Below, piece after piece: positions 1 through 7,756 of a DNA stretch of 32,461 bases. The position numbers and the translations under genes are program-made. Source of the stretch: Pseudomonadota bacterium (GTDB taxonomy: Bacteria; Chloroflexota; UBA6077; JAJPGT01); the NCBI GenBank assembly GCA_021325655.1, contig JAJPGT010000015.1, positions 1 to 32,461 on the forward strand, written 5' to 3'. Positions within the stretch are counted from its first letter, which is position 1; every line of letters starts with the position of its first letter. The notes under the pieces were generated by a model. That model saw only the letters and a program-made list of their open reading frames with translations, searched no databases and had not been told where the DNA came from.

Positions 1-993
1 ATGAAGGAGTGGACGCACGATCAGCAGATCGTGCTGGAGGCCAACCCGAACTACTGGGGCCCCAAACCCCAGATCCAGCGGGCGATCTTCAAGATCTTCC
101 CCGATGGCGCCGAGGACCAGGCGCTGGCCGCCTACGAGGCCGGCGAGCTGGACACGATGGGCACGACCATCAACATTCCGGCGCAGCAGGTGGACCGGGT
201 GAAGAGCGATCCCTCGCTCGGGTACATGACCTACGACGAGTCCGCGACCTACTTCGTCGTGGTGAACAACCGCAAGGAGTACCTGCACGATCCGCGCGTC
301 CGCAAGGCGCTGGGGATGGCCATCGAGCGAGAGAAGGTCATCAAGGACATCATCAAGACGCCGGCAACCCCCGCTTACACGCTGCAGCCGCCCGGCATCA
401 TGGGACGCAACCCTGACCTCTGGCCGAAGGAGGACGTGAACGGGGCGAAGAAGCTGCTCGCCGACGCCGGCTTCCCCGATGGCAAGGGCATGCCCGAGCT
501 GAACTACGCCTACAACACCAATGAGGCGCACAAGGCGATCGCCGAGTACCTGCAGCAGCGCTGGAAGGACACCCTCGGGATCAACGTGAAGCTCAGCAAC
601 ATGGACTGGAAGGTTTTCCTCCAGTACCGCCATACGGACGACTGGGCCAAAGACGGCGACCTGTTCCGGGGCGGCTGGTTCTCGGACTACGAGGACCCCA
701 ACAACTGGTACAACCTGCTCTGGTACAGCAAGTCCGACCCGGACCAGTACAACAGCGGCTGGCAGAACGATCAGTACGATCAGATCGTTTCGCAGGCGGC
801 TGGCGAGCAGGACCGCGGCAAGCGCGAGCAGCTCTACGGCCAAGCCGAGAAGATCCTGGCCGACGAGTATCCGCAGATCCCCATCTACCATTACGGGGGG
901 CAGACGCTCGTCCGGCCGTACGTGCACGGGATGAAGCCATCCCGGGTGCTCGCCATCGTCCCACTAGAGACGATGACCGTCGACGCGCACTAG
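1..993 (+). CDS. Peptide/oligopeptide ABC transporter substrate-binding protein, C-terminal part
   Basis: This is the C-terminal 330 residues of a family 5 extracellular solute-binding protein (SBP_bac_5, DppA/OppA type), the cell-surface receptor that hands peptides or similar ligands to the membrane permeases. The family signature after the hinge is visible (EANPNYWGPKP near residue 13), followed by the usual 'RVRKALGMAIERE' helix and a C-terminal 'EYPQIPIYHY' stretch. Members are normally 500-600 residues, so the N-terminal lobe and export signal lie left of the window. The ATG at base 1 is probably an internal methionine. The two permease genes downstream are in the same orientation and are its natural partners. 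A strong hairpin separates it from them. Ligand specificity cannot be read from the sequence. Confidence 0.93.
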   Translation: MKEWTHDQQIVLEANPNYWGPKPQIQRAIFKIFPDGAEDQALAAYEAGELDTMGTTINIPAQQVDRVKSDPSLGYMTYDESATYFVVVNNRKEYLHDPRVRKALGMAIEREKVIKDIIKTPATPAYTLQPPGIMGRNPDLWPKEDVNGAKKLLADAGFPDGKGMPELNYAYNTNEAHKAIAEYLQQRWKDTLGINVKLSNMDWKVFLQYRHTDDWAKDGDLFRGGWFSDYEDPNNWYNLLWYSKSDPDQYNSGWQNDQYDQIVSQAAGEQDRGKREQLYGQAEKILADEYPQIPIYHYGGQTLVRPYVHGMKPSRVLAIVPLETMTVDAH

Positions 994-1004
994 GCGCGAT
1001 GGAT

Positions 1005-1040
1005 CCGCGGGGCCGCCCTGTTCCCAGGGCGGCCCCGCGG
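1005..1040 (+). terminator. Strong GC hairpin between binding protein and permease genes
   Basis: A perfect 16-bp inverted repeat (arms 1005-1020 and 1025-1040) encloses a 4-base TTCC loop, 11 bases after the binding-protein stop codon. There is no T-run after it, so it may act as a leaky terminator or as a 3' stabiliser that lowers permease expression relative to the binding protein. Comparable hairpins sit at the same junction in the other two transporter operons of this window. Confidence 0.7.
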
Positions 1041-1140
1041 CGAAACGCCGATCATGCCTCCGTTTACTGTCAAGGAGTACAATCGCTCCGTTCGGGCAAG
1101 TGTGTCCGGACGAAGCCATGCCTGAATGCTTCCGGGTGGT

Positions 1141-1159
1141 GGCCTGACGCTGTCAGGCC
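1141..1159 (+). repeat. Small hairpin upstream of first permease
   Basis: Perfect 8-bp inverted repeat GGCCTGAC-GCT-GTCAGGCC, 24 bases before the permease GTG start and just upstream of its ribosome binding site (AAAGGAG, 1172-1178). It may be an mRNA processing or stabilising element or a small operator. The sequence alone does not decide. Confidence 0.4.
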
Positions 1160-1183
1160 GGAATCCGCGGGAAAGGAGCACGC

Positions 1184-2137
1184 GTGGGTCAGTACGTCGT
1201 CCGCCGGGTACTGCTGCTGATCCCCGTCCTACTGGCGGTGTATACGCTGACATTCATCCTGTTCCAGTTGACCCCGGGCGGCCCCTGGGACAAGGAGAAG
1301 CCGCTGACGAAACAGGCAATACAGTATCTCAATGCCAAGTATGGACTAGACCGTCCTGTATATGTCCAGTATTTTAGTTACCTAGAGAACGTAGTCACGA
1401 AGTTCGATCTTGGCCCATCCTACAAGCAGACGTCGCGCACTGTAACGGAGATCATCGGGCAATATTTCCCCTTCTCGATTGTGCTCGGCTTTACCGCCAT
1501 GGGCTTTGCGATCCTGATTGGCGTCCCGCTGGGTATCATTTCGGCGCTTCGGCACAACACGCTGGTCGACCAGATCGCGATGTTTCTGGCAGTCATCGGG
1601 GTTTCAGTTCCCACCTTCGTCATCGGGCCGATCCTGATCTTCCTCATCTCGCTCGAGCTCGGGCTGCTGCCGACCGGCGGGGCGCCGACCGGGAGCGCGC
1701 TGCAATTGCTCGAGCCGCGCAACTGGCAATACCTGGTGATGCCGGCGTTCACGCTGTCGCTGCTGCCGCTGGCCTGGCTCGCCCGCTACACCCGCGCGGC
1801 GATGCTGGAAGTGATTCGCATGGACTACATCCGCACTGCCCGGGCCAAGGGCTTGATGGAACAGGTCGTCATCGCCCGCCACGCGCTCAAGAACGCGCTC
1901 ATCCCGGTGGTCACCGTGGCCGGGGTACTGCTGGCGGAGATCCTGGTTGGCTCGTTCTACGTGGAGTTCGTATTCAACTGGCCGGGCATTGGTCGCTACT
2001 TCGTGACCAGCGTGAGCAATCGCGACTATCCTGTGCTCATGGGGACCACGCTGCTGTTTGCCGGCCTGGTCGCGGTGATGAACCTGATCGTGGACCTGGT
2101 CTACGCGTATCTGGACCCGCGCATCCGCTATAGCTAG
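1184..2137 (+). CDS. Peptide ABC transporter permease, DppB/OppB type
   Basis: This inner-membrane permease (317 aa) is one half of the channel of a peptide-type ABC importer. The N-terminus 'RRVLLLIPVLLAVYTLTFILF' is the standard first helix of the DppB family, followed by an extracytoplasmic segment carrying the family 'LGLDRP'-like motif (YGLDRPVYVQY), then five more hydrophobic segments. The ATPase-contact loop is present as DYIRTARAKGL near residue 220. Length is typical. The GTG start is preceded by AAAGGAG at good spacing. It follows the binding protein by 190 bases and precedes the second permease by 17-23 bases. Codons in roughly 1310-1460 are markedly AT-richer (ATA, CTA, TTT, AGT, TAT) than the rest of the gene. 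Confidence 0.95.
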   Translation: MGQYVVRRVLLLIPVLLAVYTLTFILFQLTPGGPWDKEKPLTKQAIQYLNAKYGLDRPVYVQYFSYLENVVTKFDLGPSYKQTSRTVTEIIGQYFPFSIVLGFTAMGFAILIGVPLGIISALRHNTLVDQIAMFLAVIGVSVPTFVIGPILIFLISLELGLLPTGGAPTGSALQLLEPRNWQYLVMPAFTLSLLPLAWLARYTRAAMLEVIRMDYIRTARAKGLMEQVVIARHALKNALIPVVTVAGVLLAEILVGSFYVEFVFNWPGIGRYFVTSVSNRDYPVLMGTTLLFAGLVAVMNLIVDLVYAYLDPRIRYS

Positions 2138-2160
2138 CCTGCTCGCTCGGAGGGATGGTC

Positions 2161-3138
2161 GTGGCACAGACAACAACCACTACCGGTGCCGTTGCTCGGC
2201 CTGCTCCAGCCGCCGTAGTCGAGCGGCCGTCCGCGAGTCTCTGGCGCGATGCCTGGCGCCGGCTACGCCGCAATCGCGGCGCGCTGGCCGGGCTCGGGTT
2301 CGTTCTCTTCCTGATCTTCGTCGCGATCTTCGCCGACGTCCTGGCCCCCTACAGCTACACCGCGCAGAACGTCACCATCGCCAACCAGGGTCCCAGCACG
2401 GCGCATTGGATGGGCACCGACCAGCTTGGCCGGGACCAGCTCACCCGCCTGATGCGCGGGGCGCGCATCTCGCTGTCGGTCGCGGTGACCGCGCAGCTCC
2501 TCATCATCTTGATCGGGGTGCCCGTCGGTGCGATCGCCGGCTATTTCGGGGGACGGGTCGACACTCTGCTGATGCGGTTCGTGGACGTGATGTACAGCTT
2601 CCCGGACCTGCTGCTGATTATCATCGTCATGACCGCGCTGCGTGCCGCCACCGCCCAGAAGGACGCCGGCCCGATCATCAGCCTGCTAGCGCAGGCCGAC
2701 TCGCTGTTCGCGGGCCTACTCGGGGTGTTCATCTCGCTCGCCCTGATCTCCTGGCTCACCGTCGCCCGCCTGGTGCGGGGCCAGATCCTCTCCCTGAAGA
2801 ACAAGGAGTTCGTCGAGGCGGCGCGGGCGCTCGGTGCCTCGCACGTCCGTATCATTCGCCAGCATCTGATCCCCAACGTGCTGGCGGTGATCATCGTCGC
2901 CGCGACGTTCAGCATCCCCCGGGCGATCATTGTCGAGGCAGCGCTATCGTTCATCGGCCTGGGCGCGCAGCCGCCTGAGGCGAGCTGGGGGGTGATGATC
3001 TTGGCCGGGTACAATGCGCTGCGGTCGTACCCCCACGAGCTGATCTTCCCGGCGCTGGCGGTGTCGCTGACCGTGCTCGCGTTCAACTTCTTCGGCGACG
3101 GCCTGCGCGACGCGTTCGATCCCTGGATGAAGAAGTAG
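2161..3138 (+). CDS. Peptide ABC transporter permease, DppC/OppC type
   Basis: Second permease subunit (about 325 aa) of the peptide importer. It has an N-terminal cytoplasmic segment ending in the DppC-type 'WRRLRRNRGALAGL' motif, a first helix, the conserved 'HWMGTDQLGRDQLTRLMRGA' segment near residue 80, and the ATPase-coupling loop FVEAARALGASHVRIIRQH. An extra Ala/Gln-rich insertion lies between helices near residues 160-180. Start choice: an ATG at 2155 abuts GGAGGG (2149-2154) with no spacing, while GTG at 2161 lies 7 bases after GGAGG, so I prefer 2161. Both share one frame. No ATPase gene follows in this window, so the ATP-binding subunits must lie upstream of base 1 or elsewhere. 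Confidence 0.95.
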   Translation: MAQTTTTTGAVARPAPAAVVERPSASLWRDAWRRLRRNRGALAGLGFVLFLIFVAIFADVLAPYSYTAQNVTIANQGPSTAHWMGTDQLGRDQLTRLMRGARISLSVAVTAQLLIILIGVPVGAIAGYFGGRVDTLLMRFVDVMYSFPDLLLIIIVMTALRAATAQKDAGPIISLLAQADSLFAGLLGVFISLALISWLTVARLVRGQILSLKNKEFVEAARALGASHVRIIRQHLIPNVLAVIIVAATFSIPRAIIVEAALSFIGLGAQPPEASWGVMILAGYNALRSYPHELIFPALAVSLTVLAFNFFGDGLRDAFDPWMKK

Positions 3139-3160
3139 CGCCGCCGGCCGGGTCCGGCGA

Positions 3161-3184
3161 GCGGCGAATTCACCGGTTCGCCGC
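3161..3184 (+). terminator. Hairpin after the peptide permease operon
   Basis: Inverted repeat GCGGCGAA (3161-3168) / TTCGCCGC (3177-3184) with an 8-base loop, 22 bases past the permease stop and just before the secD promoter. No T-run follows. It is a plausible end of the transporter transcript. Confidence 0.4.
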
Positions 3185-3192
3185 CGGGCATC

Positions 3193-3201
3193 TGGTATAG
3201 T
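3193..3201 (+). promoter_or_regulatory. Extended -10 promoter of secDF
   Basis: TGG-TATAGT fits the extended -10 pattern TGnTATAAT at 5 of 6 core positions. No convincing -35 box is found 16-18 bases upstream. The expected transcription start (about 3208) is only a few bases before the secD ATG at 3211, and no Shine-Dalgarno is visible, so the message would be nearly leaderless. Confidence 0.5.
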
Positions 3202-3210
3202 CGCCTCGAT

Positions 3211-4644
3211 ATGAGCCGCTCCAATATCCTCGCACTGCTCGGTATCCTGCTGCTGGCAGCCCTCGCCCTCGTCGTCGATTGGCCCACCCAGCCGGTCCCA
3301 CTCGGATCCACCGGCCTGTATCTCCCGGCCGGGCCGGGGGTACGCATCCACACGCTCGGGATCGATTTCGAGCGGCTGGGCCCGCGTCTCGGCCTTGACC
3401 TCCAGGGTGGGACGCACCTGGTGCTCCAGGCGGACATGAGCAAGGTCACCGGCGACCAGAGTGCGGCGATTCGGGGCGTGGCGGAGGTGATCAATCGCCG
3501 CGTCAACGGACTCGGCGTCTCCGAGCCGATCATCCAGGTGCGCGGCACTGATCGGGTGATCGTTGAGCTCCCCGGGGTGAAGGACATCGAGGAGGCGAAG
3601 CGGCTGATCGGCAAGACCGCCCAGCTCGACTTCCGCGAGCTCGGCCCGGACGGGCAGTGGAAGGTCGCGACCGCCAAGGGCGACGACGGCCAGGAGAAGC
3701 CACTCACCGGCGCCTACTTCAGTAAGGCCGAAGTTGGCTTCGAGCCGAACACCCAGGTGCCGATCATCCTGTTCGAGTTCAACGCCGAAGGCGCCAAGAT
3801 GTTCGGCGAGATCTCAACCCGCCTGGTGGGCAAGCAGCTCGGGATCTTCCTCGACAACCAGGAGCTCACCGCGCCGGTGGTCCGCGAGCCGATCACCGGT
3901 GGCCGGGGCCAGATCACCGGCAACTTTACTCTGGACGAGGCCCGCACGCTGGTCATTCAGCTCAACGCGGGCGCGCTGCCCGTGCCGGTCTCCTTCGAGG
4001 AGGAGCGGACTGTCGACGCGACGCTGGGCGCAGACTCGATCCACAAGAGCATCACCGCTGGCGCGATCGCGCTGGCCGTGGTGGCGCTGTTCATGATCCT
4101 GTACTACCGGCTGCCGGGAGTGCTGGCGACGCTGGCGCTGGTCATCTACACGCTGGTCACGTTGGCGCTGTTCATCCTGATCCCCGTGACGCTCACGCTC
4201 TCCGGGATCTTCGGCCTGATCCTGTCCATCGGCATGGCGGTAGACGCGAACATCCTGATCTTCGAGCGGACGCGCGAGGAGCTGCGGGCCGGCAAGACGG
4301 TGCGCGCCGCGGTCGATGCCGGCTTCACGCGCGCCTGGACGTCGATCCGCGATTCAAACGTCTCAACCCTGATTACCTGCGGCATCCTCTACTGGTTCGG
4401 GTCTAGCTTCGGTGCGAGCATCATCATGGGCTTCGCTCTGACGCTGGCGATCGGTGTGGCGGTGAGCATGTTCAGCGCAATCACCGTTACCCGCACCTTC
4501 CTGCACCTGGTGCAGGCGTTCGGCTTCGCCCAGAAGCCTAGCTTCTACGGCATGCACGAGGGGCTGGCGCCGGCGACAGGCGCCACGGGGCCGCTGGTGG
4601 TGGGCAGCTTCGGCGGCGGCTCGACGCGAGGAGCGCGACGCTGA
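3211..4644 (+). CDS. secD: Protein translocase subunit SecD
   Basis: SecD (477 aa) is the larger subunit of the SecDF complex, which uses the proton gradient to pull exported proteins off the SecYEG channel on the outer face. Visible features are an N-terminal helix (residues 5-22), the D1 motif GLDLQGG at residues 61-67, a periplasmic region with the ligand-like 'LDFRELGPDG' segment, and a C-terminal six-helix RND-type block holding the diagnostic SIGMAVDANILIFERTREE motif near residue 345. It is shorter than the E. coli protein (615 aa), as in many Gram-positive-type and Chloroflexi versions that lack extra periplasmic insertions. Its TGA overlaps the secF ATG by one base, and GAGGAG at 4628-4633 serves secF, so the pair is translationally coupled. 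Confidence 0.97.
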   Translation: MSRSNILALLGILLLAALALVVDWPTQPVPLGSTGLYLPAGPGVRIHTLGIDFERLGPRLGLDLQGGTHLVLQADMSKVTGDQSAAIRGVAEVINRRVNGLGVSEPIIQVRGTDRVIVELPGVKDIEEAKRLIGKTAQLDFRELGPDGQWKVATAKGDDGQEKPLTGAYFSKAEVGFEPNTQVPIILFEFNAEGAKMFGEISTRLVGKQLGIFLDNQELTAPVVREPITGGRGQITGNFTLDEARTLVIQLNAGALPVPVSFEEERTVDATLGADSIHKSITAGAIALAVVALFMILYYRLPGVLATLALVIYTLVTLALFILIPVTLTLSGIFGLILSIGMAVDANILIFERTREELRAGKTVRAAVDAGFTRAWTSIRDSNVSTLITCGILYWFGSSFGASIIMGFALTLAIGVAVSMFSAITVTRTFLHLVQAFGFAQKPSFYGMHEGLAPATGATGPLVVGSFGGGSTRGARR

Positions 4645-5603
4645 TGGATATCGTCCGCTGGAAGCACGTCTACTTCCTGATCTCCGCGATCCTGATCATC
4701 CCCGGCGTCATCTCGCTGCTCCTGCCTGGTGGCCTGAAGCCGGGGATTGACTTCACCAGCGGGACGATCATGACGATCCGCTTCGACAAGCCGATCAACG
4801 AGGGCGACCTGCGGGCGGTGTTCACGGACATGGGCCACCCGGAGGCGGTGATCCAGGGCGCGGGCGAGAACACGTACATCGTCCGCACCGCTCCTTTCGA
4901 GCAGACGCAGGCGAATCAGCCGGAGGACCAGAAGACGGCGCGGCAGCGCCTGGAGGACGCGCTGAAAGCCCGCTTCGGCTCAGAGGAGATCCAGTCCTTC
5001 GACCACGTGTCGCCGCTGATCGCCAGTGAGATCGTCTGGAAGTCGGTGCTGGCGGTGGGGGCCGCCTGCGTCGCGATTCTGCTGTACCTGTGGTGGGCGT
5101 TCCGTAAGGTTCCGCAGCCGTGGCGGTACGGGAGCGCCGCGGTGCTAGCGCTGATCCACGACGCACTGTTCGTGCTCGGAGCCTTCTCGATCCTGGGCCG
5201 GCTGTTCGGGATCGAGCTTGATTCGATCTTCATCGTCGCGGTGCTCACCGTCATCGGCTTCTCGGTCCACGACACCATCGTGGTGTTCGACCGCATCCGC
5301 GAGAACTTCGTCCGCCACCCGGGCGAATCGTTCGAAGACGTGGTGAACCACAGCCTGACGCAGACGCTGGCGCGCTCGCTGAACACCTCACTGACGGTGC
5401 TGCTCACCCTGGTGACGCTGCTGCTGTTCGGTGGAGTGACCATCCGCAACTTCGTGCTGGCGCTGCTGATCGGCATCACCGCCGGGACGTACTCGTCGAT
5501 CTTCTTCGCCAGCATGCTGCTAGTGGTGTGGGAGCGCGGGGAGCTGCGCGGCTGGTGGGCGCGGCTGCGCGGTCGGCCAGCGGTGCAGCGCGCGGGCGTC
5601 TAG
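4644..5603 (+). CDS. secF: Protein translocase subunit SecF
   Basis: SecF (319 aa), partner of SecD in the auxiliary translocase. It shows the N-terminal helix, the GIDFTSG motif at about residues 34-40 (the family 'GIDFxGG' box), and the C-terminal membrane block with VHDTIVVFDRIRENF, the family proton-relay signature, near residue 210. The length matches E. coli SecF (323 aa). Its last 4 bases overlap the end of the convergent sigma-factor gene, so the two transcripts must read into one another unless terminated inside coding sequence. Confidence 0.97.
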   Translation: MDIVRWKHVYFLISAILIIPGVISLLLPGGLKPGIDFTSGTIMTIRFDKPINEGDLRAVFTDMGHPEAVIQGAGENTYIVRTAPFEQTQANQPEDQKTARQRLEDALKARFGSEEIQSFDHVSPLIASEIVWKSVLAVGAACVAILLYLWWAFRKVPQPWRYGSAAVLALIHDALFVLGAFSILGRLFGIELDSIFIVAVLTVIGFSVHDTIVVFDRIRENFVRHPGESFEDVVNHSLTQTLARSLNTSLTVLLTLVTLLLFGGVTIRNFVLALLIGITAGTYSSIFFASMLLVVWERGELRGWWARLRGRPAVQRAGV

Positions 5604-6262
5604 CTCACCACCCGCGCGCTGGGAGGCAGGTTCTCCCGTCCGCGGCCGTTCCCGATCTCGAGCGTGCGCGCCAGCCGGGCACGCAGACACTTGCGCGCCC
5701 GGTGCAGCCGCCAGCGAACCAGCGCCTCGGACATCCCCAGCACCTTGGCCGTCCGCGCCGTCGAGGCATCCTCCAGGGCACGCAGCACCAGCACGCTCCG
5801 CTCTGGCTCGGCCAGAGCGGCGATCGAATCCATCACCACCCGCCGCAGGTGCTCCTGCTGCCAGCACTGCTCGGGGCCCGGGTCTAGCGCCAGCGCGCCA
5901 TACAGCGGCTCCAGCTCCCGCTCGGCCGCCCGATCGATGGACTCGTACCTGGCGCGCAGGCGGCGGCGACGAAAGTCCAGGGCGGTATTGACGGCGATTC
6001 GGTGCAGCCAGGTGGGAAAAGCCGACTCTCCACGAAAGCGAGGCATCGCCCGCCAGGCGCGGATCAGCGCATCCTGGATGACATCTTCCGCATCCTGTGG
6101 ATGCTCTACCAGTCCGTGGATCACCGCCGCGAGATGCTGGTCGTGGCGTGACACCAGCACATCGAAGGCATCGCGGCTCCCGGCGCACGCCTGCTCAACG
6201 AGCTCACCGTCCGAGAACTCCAGCAGCGAGCCAGACGGGACGACCCTTACCATAACTCGCAC
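5600..6262 (-). CDS. ECF-type RNA polymerase sigma factor
   Basis: Sigma-70 family protein of the extracytoplasmic-function group, which redirects RNA polymerase to a small regulon. Region 2 spans about residues 30-105, with the core-binding 'DAEDVIQDALIRAWRAMPRF' and the -10-recognition 'TWLHRIAVNTALDFRRRR'. Region 4 spans about 140-200, ending in the helix-turn-helix 'VLGMSEALVRWRLHRARKCL'. There is no region 3, as expected. The first possible start is GTG at 6262, but ATG at 6253 has AGGGG about 8 bases upstream and is equally likely. No anti-sigma gene is adjacent. The ArsR-type regulator ends 47 bases upstream on the same strand, so the two are probably cotranscribed. The target promoter is unknown. 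Confidence 0.92.
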   Translation of the reverse strand: MRVMVRVVPSGSLLEFSDGELVEQACAGSRDAFDVLVSRHDQHLAAVIHGLVEHPQDAEDVIQDALIRAWRAMPRFRGESAFPTWLHRIAVNTALDFRRRRLRARYESIDRAAERELEPLYGALALDPGPEQCWQQEHLRRVVMDSIAALAEPERSVLVLRALEDASTARTAKVLGMSEALVRWRLHRARKCLRARLARTLEIGNGRGRENLPPSARVVS

Positions 6263-6309
6263 CCCTGCGCGTCGCCAGCCCGGGCCCCGGGCCGGCGGAG
6301 TGGAAACGC

Positions 6310-6645
6310 CTACTCACCCACGGCGTGAACGCGCTCGAAACCGGGCAAGAACTGCCGCAGGCGATCGCGGTTCACCCGATAGATGACGCTCTGCCGCTCA
6401 CGGATCGACTCGACGAGCCCGACGCCCTCGAGCACCTTCGCGTGATGCGACAGTGTGGGAGCGCTCAATCGGAACACCTCCTGGAAACGGCCGCTACTCA
6501 CAGTCCCCTCCCGCAGGAGCATGCAGAGCATCTCATAGCGGGTCGGGTCGCCGAGAGCCTTGAAGACTCGGACCGAATCACGGGCGAAGGAGTCCAGCGC
6601 CACCTCACGAGCAAGGCATTCGAAGGATTTGAAAGCGTCTAACAC
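6310..6645 (-). CDS. ArsR-family winged-helix transcriptional regulator
   Basis: Small DNA-binding protein (111 aa). The winged helix runs from 'VFKALGDPTRYEMLCMLL' through recognition helix 'LSAPTLSHHAKVLEGVGLV' to the wing 'RERQSVIYRVNRDRL', the standard ArsR/SmtB layout. The metal-site motif ELCVCDL is absent, so it is probably not a classical arsenite or zinc sensor. The start is set at GTG 6645 because GAGGAG lies 6 bases upstream; the frame stays open further upstream without a ribosome binding site. The single cysteine in 'MLCML' and one near the N-terminus are not a recognisable metal site. It likely controls its own promoter and the downstream sigma factor (inference from orientation and spacing). 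Confidence 0.88.
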   Translation of the reverse strand: MLDAFKSFECLAREVALDSFARDSVRVFKALGDPTRYEMLCMLLREGTVSSGRFQEVFRLSAPTLSHHAKVLEGVGLVESIRERQSVIYRVNRDRLRQFLPGFERVHAVGE

Positions 6646-6668
6646 AGTACACTCCTCGGGCGCGCCTG
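6640..6668 (-). promoter_or_regulatory. Candidate promoter overlapping the ArsR start
   Basis: On the minus strand TTGACA is followed after 17 bases by TACTGT (3 of 6 match to the -10 consensus). The -10 box overlaps the chosen GTG start codon. If this promoter is used the message would begin inside the gene and translation would start later (a GTG at 6603 is the next option). The -35 match is perfect but the placement is awkward, so this is uncertain. Confidence 0.3.
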
Positions 6669-6760
6669 TCAACAACCCGCAGCTCCGCAAACGGAGGGTT
6701 CCCCGAGGAATGGACGCCACGACCAGCCGGTGCTGGGGCGCAGGGTGGCATAGGGCCACC

Positions 6761-6804
6761 CCGTGCCGCTGCGCTACTCCTGCGGGCGTCCGCCCGCGGC
6801 ACGG
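6761..6804 (-). terminator. Nested GC hairpins downstream of the SDR gene
   Basis: Outer inverted repeat CCGTGCCG/CGGCACGG (6761-6768 and 6797-6804) and an inner one GCGGGCG/CGCCCGC (6782-6788, 6791-6797) share a base, so they are alternatives or a branched structure. They lie 43-86 bases past the end of the minus-strand SDR gene and probably end its transcript. No T-run is present. The rest of 6646-6846 holds no gene that I can support. Confidence 0.4.
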
Positions 6805-6846
6805 CCGCAGAAGGCGGCGAAGGGGCCCCGCCCGGGTGGCGCCGGG

Positions 6847-7614
6847 TCAGTACATGAGCTGGCCGCCGGTCAGATTGAGGGTCGCGCCGGTGATGTAGCG
6901 GGCATGGTCCGAGGCGAGGAAGACGACCGCGCCGGCGATCTCCTCCGGGCTGGCCGGGCGGCCCAGCGGAATCTGCTGGATGAACGCGGCCAGCGATTCC
7001 GGGGGCATGCCGTACAGCATCGGGGTGTCGGCTGCCCCAGGAGCGACGGTGTTGACAGTGATGCCGTCCGGGGCCAGGGTGCGCGCCAGGCCGCGGCTGA
7101 GGGAGACGACACCGCCTTTGCTCGCGGCATAGACGATCGAGCCGCCGAAGCCGCCGGTCTGCCACGCCTGCGAGGTGAAGTTGATGATCCGGCCGCCGCG
7201 GCCCTGCGCCCGGAACAGCCGCGCCGCGGCGCGGTTGAGAAAGAAGGTCACCTTGAGATTGACGTCGAGCTGGCAGTCCCAGTCCTCCTCGGTGATGGCG
7301 TCGAGGTCCGGGCGCCGGAGCAGGATGGCGGCGAGGTGGGCAAGCACATCGAAGCGTCCGAACGTCTCGCGCACCCGCTGCAGCAGTCGCTCGTGCTCGT
7401 CCAGCCGCAGCAGGTCCATGCCGACCGCCAGGTGCCGGGCCGGATCCGGGAGCGCGGCGACGACCGCGTCCACCTGGCTCGGGTCGAGGTCCACCGCGCA
7501 GACCCGCGCCCCGGCGCTGGCGAAGGCCTGAGTGACAGCGCGGCCGATGCCGCCCGCTGCCCCGGTGACCACCACCCCGCGGTCCTCGAGACCGGCCCCA
7601 ATACTCCACGCCAT
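6847..7614 (-). CDS. SDR-family NAD(P)-dependent dehydrogenase/reductase
   Basis: Classical short-chain dehydrogenase (255 aa) that oxidises or reduces a hydroxyl/keto group using NAD(P). The nucleotide-binding TGAAGGIGRAV motif lies near residue 17. 'CAVDLD' with an acidic residue after strand 2 suggests NAD preference. The catalytic Ser sits in 'NFTSQAW', and the YxxxK pair is in 'YAASKGG'. The usual NNAG is replaced by 'LAHLAAI'. The start is ATG 7614, preceded by GGAGG 8 bases away; longer readings upstream would run into the divergent gene's promoter. It is divergent from the enolase-superfamily gene, 142 bases apart, which suggests joint control and a shared pathway, for example oxidation of a hydroxy acid or sugar whose acid is then dehydrated. 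The exact substrate is unknown. Confidence 0.93.
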   Translation of the reverse strand: MAWSIGAGLEDRGVVVTGAAGGIGRAVTQAFASAGARVCAVDLDPSQVDAVVAALPDPARHLAVGMDLLRLDEHERLLQRVRETFGRFDVLAHLAAILLRRPDLDAITEEDWDCQLDVNLKVTFFLNRAAARLFRAQGRGGRIINFTSQAWQTGGFGGSIVYAASKGGVVSLSRGLARTLAPDGITVNTVAPGAADTPMLYGMPPESLAAFIQQIPLGRPASPEEIAGAVVFLASDHARYITGATLNLTGGQLMY

Positions 7615-7705
7615 GGCGCTCGCCTCCATTGACGCTACTGGCAGCATAGTGGCGCGCGGGGGCTCGCGGCCGCCAGTGGCACGCGGCGTCGCGCGAGTGG
7701 AATCC

Positions 7706-7714
7706 TGGTACAAC
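7706..7714 (+). promoter_or_regulatory. Extended -10-like element for the dehydratase/CoA-transferase operon
   Basis: TGG-TACAAC has the same TGG-TAnnn layout as the secD promoter. It lies 43 bases before the ATG at 7757, inside the intergenic region shared with the divergent SDR gene. The surrounding TGGT-ACA-ACCA is a short palindrome that could also be an operator. There is no clear -35 box. Confidence 0.35.
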
Positions 7715-7756
7715 CATACCCGCGCCCGGCAGACGAGGGCGCCCGGGAAGAAGACG

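Noticed and set aside
2541..3707. 388-codon minus-strand frame across the permease and secD
   Set aside because: Crosses two confirmed genes and an intergenic promoter; Arg/Ser-rich shadow composition.
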